Source of the DNA: Nitrospira sp. SG-bin1
GTDB taxonomy: Bacteria > Nitrospirota > Nitrospiria > Nitrospirales > Nitrospiraceae
DNA: 62,678 nucleotides
Reading direction: 5' to 3'
Assembly (NCBI GenBank): GCA_002083365.1
Contig: LVWS01000037.1
Span: 1 to 62,678, forward strand
Of this stretch, positions 58,745 to 62,678 are shown one piece after another (position 1 is the first letter of the stretch; each line of letters opens with the position of its first letter). Made by a program: the position numbers and the translations under genes. The notes beneath the pieces are model-generated. The model was given only the letters and a program-made list of their open reading frames with translations, did not search any database and had not been told where the DNA came from.

Positions 58745-59263
58745 ATGAGCGCAAGGTTCGCATCGGTGCCGTTCAAACGGGATCTGCTGGTAATTCTGCT
58801 GCTCATGGGCTGTGTCGGCTGCGATCAATTCACCAAAGACGTTGCCCAACGGTACTTGGCCTTTGAATCTCCTCGGTCGTGGTTCCACGATACGATCCGT
58901 CTGGAATATGCTGAGAACACAGGGGCTTTCTTGAGCCTCGGAGGAGGACTTTCGGACGAGTGGCGCATCATTCTCTTCCAAGTATTCCCCGCACTCTGGC
59001 TTGTCGGATTGGCGGTGTTTCTCTTCATGACCAAGCAGATGCCGATGGGGGTGGCCATTGCCTGGAGTCTCGTCCTTGCAGGAGGTCTCGGCAATCTGGT
59101 TGATCGCATCGTGCATGACGGCCGCGTGATTGATTTTCTGAATCTCGGCATCGGTTCCCTGCGTACCGGCATCTTCAATGTGGCCGATCTCTGCATCACC
59201 ATCGGTGTTGCGTTGCTGGTCTTTCATGCATTCCAGCCATTGCGAACATCAGCGCGGGAATAG
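58745..59263 (+). CDS. lspA: Lipoprotein signal peptidase (signal peptidase II)
   Basis: Cuts the signal peptide of lipoproteins after lipidation; needed for the many lipoproteins in this window. The 172-aa protein has four membrane helices and the conserved boxes CDQFTKDVAQ, NTGAFLSLGGG, GNLVDRIVHDGRVIDFLN and FNVADLCITIG. The catalytic aspartates would be Asp130 and Asp148. The start codon ATG at 58745 has no strong ribosome binding site. It follows the RHH-like gene by 71 bp. Confidence 0.94.
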   Translation: MSARFASVPFKRDLLVILLLMGCVGCDQFTKDVAQRYLAFESPRSWFHDTIRLEYAENTGAFLSLGGGLSDEWRIILFQVFPALWLVGLAVFLFMTKQMPMGVAIAWSLVLAGGLGNLVDRIVHDGRVIDFLNLGIGSLRTGIFNVADLCITIGVALLVFHAFQPLRTSARE

Positions 59264-59323
59264 TCGGGACTCCGGTTCTATACCCCACTCGCTTCTAGTC
59301 ACTCAATCCCTCCGAATATAGGC

Positions 59324-59352
59324 TTGACCTCGGTGGAACTGGTACGTAGAAA
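59324..59352 (+). promoter_or_regulatory. Possible promoter of the small lipoprotein gene
   Basis: TTGACC at 59324-59329, a 17-nt spacer and TAGAAA at 59347-59352, some 67 bp before the ATG at 59419. Confidence 0.4.
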
Positions 59353-59418
59353 AGAAATGGAAAGTCTCCTGGCAGATTTGAACCAGTTCCGGTTCTCTAT
59401 GTGAGAAAGGGGTGTGTG

Positions 59419-59664
59419 ATGAGAAATCTCGCTTTGGCTACAGCCTGTCTGGTCCTGTTGACGGGTGTGACAAGTTGCTCGCCAGTAGGGAGCGGCCTGC
59501 TCGGCGGAGTCCTGGGCGCCGGAGCGGCCGGCGGCGGCTACGAATACCACCTGAAGCGCCAGAAAGATCGAGTGGAGGAGGACTTTAAAGCCGGGAAGAT
59601 CGATCAAAAGGAATACGAGATCCGCAAAGACCAGATCGCGCGTGATTCGTTTTTCCAAAAGTAG
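59419..59664 (+). CDS. Small lipoprotein with charged C-terminal helix
   Basis: An 81-aa lipoprotein. The signal ends LLTGVTSCSPVG (Cys20). A glycine/alanine stretch (GLLGGVLGAGAAGGGYEY) follows, like glycine-zipper proteins that insert in membranes, then a charged helix (LKRQKDRVEEDFKAGKIDQK) with an SHOCT-like ending (EYEIRKDQIARD). AAAGGGG sits before the ATG. A damaged second copy of its 3' end lies at 60626-60708. The function is unknown. Confidence 0.75.
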   Translation: MRNLALATACLVLLTGVTSCSPVGSGLLGGVLGAGAAGGGYEYHLKRQKDRVEEDFKAGKIDQKEYEIRKDQIARDSFFQK

Positions 59665-59699
59665 GACCTGGCGGCTGATTTAGCGAGGGGAATAGAAGA

Positions 59700-60524
59700 C
59701 TAGCGCGTCTGCATCATGCGTCCCACCATACCAATGCCGATACCGAGAAAGAGGTAACCGACGATCACATTGAGCATGACTACGGCTTGGCAGATGGGAT
59801 GGACCGGTTGGTATTCCACGAGCGCCAGCGAAGAGGTCACGTTGATGGCGTAATAAAATCCTGACCACAAGGGAATCCAGGCCGAGGGCGTGATATTGCC
59901 CATCGGTTCCAGCCAATTCAGACGGAAGAACAGTTCGTACAGCAAGCTGAAGACCGCGAGTGCTCCACCGATCCATGCGATCCAGCGCGGGATGCTTGTG
60001 CCGAAATTGCTCGTTACCTTCCATGTCGAAAGAGCCAACGGATGCTTGCCTTGCATCTTAGACCAGACCAGTCGCGCGTTTCGCTCGTTGACGTATTGCG
60101 TTTCCGAAGCGTCTAACTCTCCGGCCTCGGCGAATGAATTGTTGGCCCGTGAGTAGGCCCGCACGGCAAGATGTTGCATCCGATGTTGGTCCGGTCCCGA
60201 GGCCATTCCAGCGGCTGCTTGTTCCGCGACCCGGCCGGCACTGGAAAAGGCTCGTCCGGCTTGCGTGAATTGTTGCAGCCAATGGAGGTGCTGACCGGCA
60301 GTGTGGTAGGCCTGTACTGACTTGGCAGGATCCTGGTTTTCCAGAAAATGGGCTGCGGCGAGATAGTACTGGGCCGCCCGGAGTACATCTGCATGCGAGT
60401 CGTGCCGAGTAAGAGCGTCGGCTTGTTTGAGTACGTCGTCAGCCGATTGAATCGTTGAAATCTCAAGCGAGCGCTGCTGAGAATCGAGTCGCGCAACGGA
60501 ATCTGAGTACGACGGATCGCTCAT
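59700..60524 (-). CDS. Helical-repeat protein with C-terminal two-helix pore-like domain
   Basis: A 274-aa protein. Residues 1-150 are TPR-like helices (ADVLRAAQYYLAAAHFLENQ, SVQAYHTAGQHLHWLQQFTQAG). Residues 180-270 have two membrane helices around a short re-entrant segment (SGFYYAINVTSSLALVEYQP), the layout of two-helix ion channels. In potassium channels the loop contains TVGYGD; here TSSLALVEYQP takes its place, so potassium selectivity is unlikely. It may be a non-selective channel or a protein using the fold otherwise. Convergent with the small lipoprotein gene. Confidence 0.65.
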   Translation of the reverse strand: MSDPSYSDSVARLDSQQRSLEISTIQSADDVLKQADALTRHDSHADVLRAAQYYLAAAHFLENQDPAKSVQAYHTAGQHLHWLQQFTQAGRAFSSAGRVAEQAAAGMASGPDQHRMQHLAVRAYSRANNSFAEAGELDASETQYVNERNARLVWSKMQGKHPLALSTWKVTSNFGTSIPRWIAWIGGALAVFSLLYELFFRLNWLEPMGNITPSAWIPLWSGFYYAINVTSSLALVEYQPVHPICQAVVMLNVIVGYLFLGIGIGMVGRMMQTR

Positions 60525-60625
60525 CAGTATTTTCCAAGGGCGCCATGGTACTCCAAGCTGGGGCTGACGCGAAAGGGGGAATTGCCTTCGTCGAATGGGA
60601 AGCGAAGATGGAATCCGTCAGAGCT

Positions 60626-60708
60626 GAAGCGTCAGAAAGATAAAGATAGGGTAGAAGAGTAAAGCCGGAAAGATTGATCAAAAGGGAGATACGCAAAGAC
60701 TAGATCAC
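60626..60708 (+). pseudogene. Degenerate duplicate of the small lipoprotein's 3' end
   Basis: The sequence from CTGAAGCGTCAGAAAGATAA to AAAGACTAGATCACC aligns with the coding sequence at about 59551-59640 (LKRQKDRVEEDFKAGKIDQK...), with a 6-bp deletion and several changes, including TAA and TAG stops. No start or signal part remains. It is the decayed end of a former tandem paralogue, now separated from its twin by the pore-like gene on the other strand. Confidence 0.6.
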
Positions 60709-60865
60709 CCCATTCGTCCAAGTTTTTGGAATGTCTGTAATCGATCGATGGCGAGGAGGATGCGGTGGGCAAAGGTGACAGCCAAACTCGAGAATCTTGA
60801 GCAATGAAGTTGATGATCTCGTGGAGGTCCCGGCGTGCTACTGCTGTCCAGACGATTGTTGCCAC
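60705..60865 (-). pseudogene. ParE/RelE-type toxin, frameshifted and truncated
   Basis: From GTG 60865 the frame reads VATIVWTAVARRDLHEIINF then IAQDS, a typical ParE/RelE N-terminus. Continuing needs a one-base shift near 60785-60795 to the frame reading SSLAVTFAHRILLAIDRLQT then FQKLGRMG and TGA. ParE toxins normally continue past RMVPE for 20-30 residues. The gene is therefore shifted and cut short, ending at the decayed lipoprotein fragment. Toxic activity is very unlikely. It lies directly after the antitoxin-like gene. Confidence 0.65.
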
Positions 60866-60885
60866 TTCGCGATGTTCCGCTTGAC

Positions 60886-61068
60886 CTACTCGTGAGAAAT
60901 TATTTTCCAGGCGGTGAGTTCTTTGAGCCCACGATCTACGGGTTGACGGAAGTAAAGCTCGCACATAATGTCTTCCACCGAAGACTTGTCCGGCATTTGC
61001 TTAATCATCTTGAGCACTGCTTGCTTAGTCCCGTTGGGCATAAGTTCCCTCGCTAAGATGTGTGCCAC
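60886..61068 (-). CDS. Antitoxin-like small protein
   Basis: A 60-aa protein starting at GTG 61068 with AGGA 5 nt upstream. The section VEDIMCELYFRQPVDRGLKELTAWKIISHE is the pattern of the small antitoxin component that precedes ParE/RelE toxins. It may mask the toxin or bind the promoter. It begins 7 nt past the oxidoreductase stop, so it probably is transcribed with that gene. It is intact, whereas its toxin partner is broken. This is common in decaying modules. Confidence 0.65.
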   Translation of the reverse strand: MAHILARELMPNGTKQAVLKMIKQMPDKSSVEDIMCELYFRQPVDRGLKELTAWKIISHE

Positions 61069-61074
61069 ATTGTC

Positions 61075-62112
61075 CTATATCTGCTCCACTTCGGCAATGA
61101 TCGTGTGATACCCGCTCGCGCCGGCTGGTTGGGGGCGCACGATTTCTGCGATCTGAAGCTGGCCCTTGGTATCCGTTGCGCGCACGACGGTTTGAAATTT
61201 CCCCGGCTTTGGCGGTCGCCACGTGTAGGTCCAAATCACCCAGGAATAGGGCGACATGGGCGGTTCGATTTTACACTCATTCCAGGTTCGGCCGGCATCG
61301 AAGCTCAACTCTACTTTGCTGATGCTGTTCGGTCCGCCGAACGCGATGCCTCGGAAGGTATGCTCCGGTCCGCGCAAGGTTTGGTAATGTCCTGGCGAGT
61401 CGATACGCGAAAAAATCTTGATGGTCCCATCATCGGTCCAGCCTTTGCGCTGCCAATAGCCCTTATAGTCGCCGGGATACACTTCGATCTCGACGATCCA
61501 TTTCACGTTTTTGATGCCGTAGAGACCCGGCACCAGGAGGCGGAGCGGAAAGCCATGCTCTTTGGGCAGTTTCTCGCCGTTCATAAGAAACGCCAACATC
61601 ACATCATCCTGCATCGCGCGGGTGAACGGGATGCTGTCGTCGTAGCCGTCGATCCCACGGAAGACGACATCGCGCGCCATCTCCGTGTCAACGCCGCAGT
61701 CGAGGAGCAGCTTCTTGAGCGAGATGCCGCGCCACGTCGCTGTTCCGAGACTATCGCCGCCGGGCAAGGTGTCGATGCACATGAGCGTGGAGATCTGATC
61801 ATAGGAATCGCGGTTCAAAATGTCGCGCCAGCCAAGTGACATCGGGGTTTGCACCGAGCCTTTGATGTGAAGTTTCCACTGCTCGATATTCAACTCGCGC
61901 GATGCCGAGACGGCTCCGTCGGCATAGTTGACGACGTAGAATTTGGAGTTGGGCGTGAAGTAGGTTGTCTCGCGCGGCGGGACGGCGAACATGCGGCCGA
62001 ACACGCCGCCGACGGCATCGCAGCCGCCGACCGTCCCGGCCAACGTCCCCAATCCTAACGCTTTCAGGAACGCACGACGGCGGATGAAAAATCTATTGTG
62101 TGCGTCGATCAT
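61075..62112 (-). CDS. Tat-exported molybdopterin-dependent oxidoreductase (sulfite oxidase family)
   Basis: A 345-aa protein with the twin-arginine signal FFIRRRAFLKALGLGTLAG; a Cys31 follows (VGGCDAVG), so it may also be lipid-anchored. The Moco domain has LMCIDTLPGG (Cys112 would bind molybdenum) and HGFPLRLLVPGLYGIKNVKWI, and the C-terminal Ig-like dimerisation domain includes ISKVELSFDAGRTWNECKIEPPMSPYSWVIWTYTW. No heme domain is present. Substrate could be sulfite or, as in YedY/MsrP, oxidised methionine. The start at 62112 is used; a frame from 62226 adds 38 residues ahead of the Tat signal. Confidence 0.87.
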   Translation of the reverse strand: MIDAHNRFFIRRRAFLKALGLGTLAGTVGGCDAVGGVFGRMFAVPPRETTYFTPNSKFYVVNYADGAVSASRELNIEQWKLHIKGSVQTPMSLGWRDILNRDSYDQISTLMCIDTLPGGDSLGTATWRGISLKKLLLDCGVDTEMARDVVFRGIDGYDDSIPFTRAMQDDVMLAFLMNGEKLPKEHGFPLRLLVPGLYGIKNVKWIVEIEVYPGDYKGYWQRKGWTDDGTIKIFSRIDSPGHYQTLRGPEHTFRGIAFGGPNSISKVELSFDAGRTWNECKIEPPMSPYSWVIWTYTWRPPKPGKFQTVVRATDTKGQLQIAEIVRPQPAGASGYHTIIAEVEQI

Positions 62113-62274
62113 TTTTTTGATTATACACCGGGCGGGCTCTTGACTCTTGTGAAATACCTTGTTATCTTCCCGCTTGTTAGTTGGTACTGTGTTCCTGCCT
62201 GATGACCGCGCCTGACGGCGAGTCACGGTGCGGTGCCAAAGGGAAACTACCCGAATTTATTTCGAGCGGGTCCC

Positions 62275-62303
62275 TTGACACGGGGCGATGCACGTTGTAT
62301 AGT
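62275..62303 (+). promoter_or_regulatory. rRNA operon promoter
   Basis: TTGACA (62275-62280), a 17-nt spacer and TATAGT (62298-62303). The bases after the -10 are GCGCGGCTCGCG, a G+C-rich discriminator typical of promoters under stringent (ppGpp) control. Confidence 0.85.
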
Positions 62304-62328
62304 GCGCGGCTCGCGTGAGGAACGCGGT

Positions 62329-62341
62329 TGTTCTTTGAAAA
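62329..62341 (+). promoter_or_regulatory. boxA-type antitermination site in rRNA leader
   Basis: TGTTCTTTGAAAA lies in the leader between promoter and 16S and matches the boxA consensus (TGCTCTTTGAAAA) at all but one base. It recruits the Nus complex to let polymerase read through the rRNA operon. Confidence 0.75.
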
Positions 62342-62415
62342 CTGAATAGAGGACGTTGAGCAAGGTGTAAGGTGTATTGAAGTGGTGGCCCTTGGTCCAA
62401 TTCTAAAGAACACCT

Positions 62416-62678
62416 ATTTTTGAGAGTTTGATCCTGGCTCAGAACGAACGCTGGCGGCGCGCCTAATACATGCAAGTCGAGCGAGAAGACGTAGCAATAC
62501 GTTTGTAAAGCGGCGAACGGGTGAGGAATACATGGGTAACCTACCCTCGAGTGGGGAATAACTAGCCGAAAGGTTAGCTAATACCGCATACGACTCTTGG
62601 TCTGCGGATCGGGAGGGAAAGCGATACCGTGGGTATCGCGCTCCTGGATGGGCTCATGTCCTATCAGCTTGTTGGTGA
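62416..62678 (+). rRNA. 16S ribosomal RNA, 5' part (cut by window end)
   Basis: Begins with AGAGTTTGATCCTGGCTCAG at 62423, equal to E. coli position 8, so position 1 is about 62416. The sequence continues with CTGGCGGCGCGCCTAATACA, TGCAAGTCGAGCGAGAAG and CCTATCAGCTTGTTGGTGA, placing the end of the window near E. coli position 260. By memory it matches Nitrospira (lineage II-like). The rest of the operon lies beyond the window. Confidence 0.95.

Larger units (their letters stand above)
62113..62415. other. Interval holding the rRNA promoter and leader
   Basis: Divergent region between the oxidoreductase and the rRNA operon. Besides the promoter and boxA, an AT-rich stretch (CCGAATTTATTTCGAG, about 62251-62266) just upstream of the -35 may act as an UP element. 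No protein gene is supported. Confidence 0.6.

Overview
The window comes from a bacterial chromosome of the genus Nitrospira (phylum Nitrospirota). The best evidence is the 5' end of a 16S rRNA gene at 62416-62678, which reads like Nitrospira 16S. A hopanoid/squalene gene pair, a class II ribonucleotide reductase and many small lipoproteins fit this. Most of the window is ordinary, densely packed chromosome with frequent 4-bp start/stop overlaps. Small patches of decayed or acquired DNA lie between.

Layout. 1-2652: decayed edge with a truncated phosphoribosyltransferase-like gene, two copies of a ~170-bp dispersed repeat, a family-4 uracil-DNA glycosylase, a secreted protein and a lipoprotein gene broken by one amber codon. 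2684-6510: minus-strand operon HAD phosphatase, BtuF-like protein, HpnD, HpnE. 6612-9218: SH3 protein and NrdJ. 9319-11622: YjbQ and two less known genes. 11746-18461: Ser/Thr kinase, PHP phosphatase, FolB-methyltransferase fusion, HD-GYP and helical-repeat proteins. 18594-19561: SGNH esterase and thioredoxin-like protein. 20097-24747: oxidative pentose phosphate genes zwf and gnd, a nucleotidyltransferase and threonine aldolase. 24839-29891: NTT-like transporter, a ProA paralogue with no catalytic Cys, and a methyltransferase.

30075-33750 is a five-gene envelope cluster ending in what looks like a copper amine oxidase split over two genes. 33751-35601 is gene-poor but holds a 23-codon ORF with a very strong ribosome binding site, followed by a chain of predicted RNA hairpins ending in a terminator, then a 27-aa membrane peptide. 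35602-39043: ABC flippase-like transporter and glycosyltransferase. 39148-40258: cytochrome c and two small proteins. 40555-43521: a 12-NHL-repeat protein. 43532-50534: guaB, guaA, rluB, aspS and aroC, all on the plus strand. 50591-52630: an SH3/metallo-beta-lactamase gene that appears to have replaced the end of a DUF190 gene next to crcB.

52788-59664: RNase HI-ABC fusion, secreted Lon-like peptidase, several envelope proteins and LspA. 59700-62112: pore-like TPR protein, a broken toxin-antitoxin pair and a Tat-exported molybdopterin oxidoreductase. 62275-62678: rRNA promoter, boxA and the 16S start. No tRNA, CRISPR array, complete insertion sequence or prophage was seen. Family names come from recognising motifs by eye; no database search was run.
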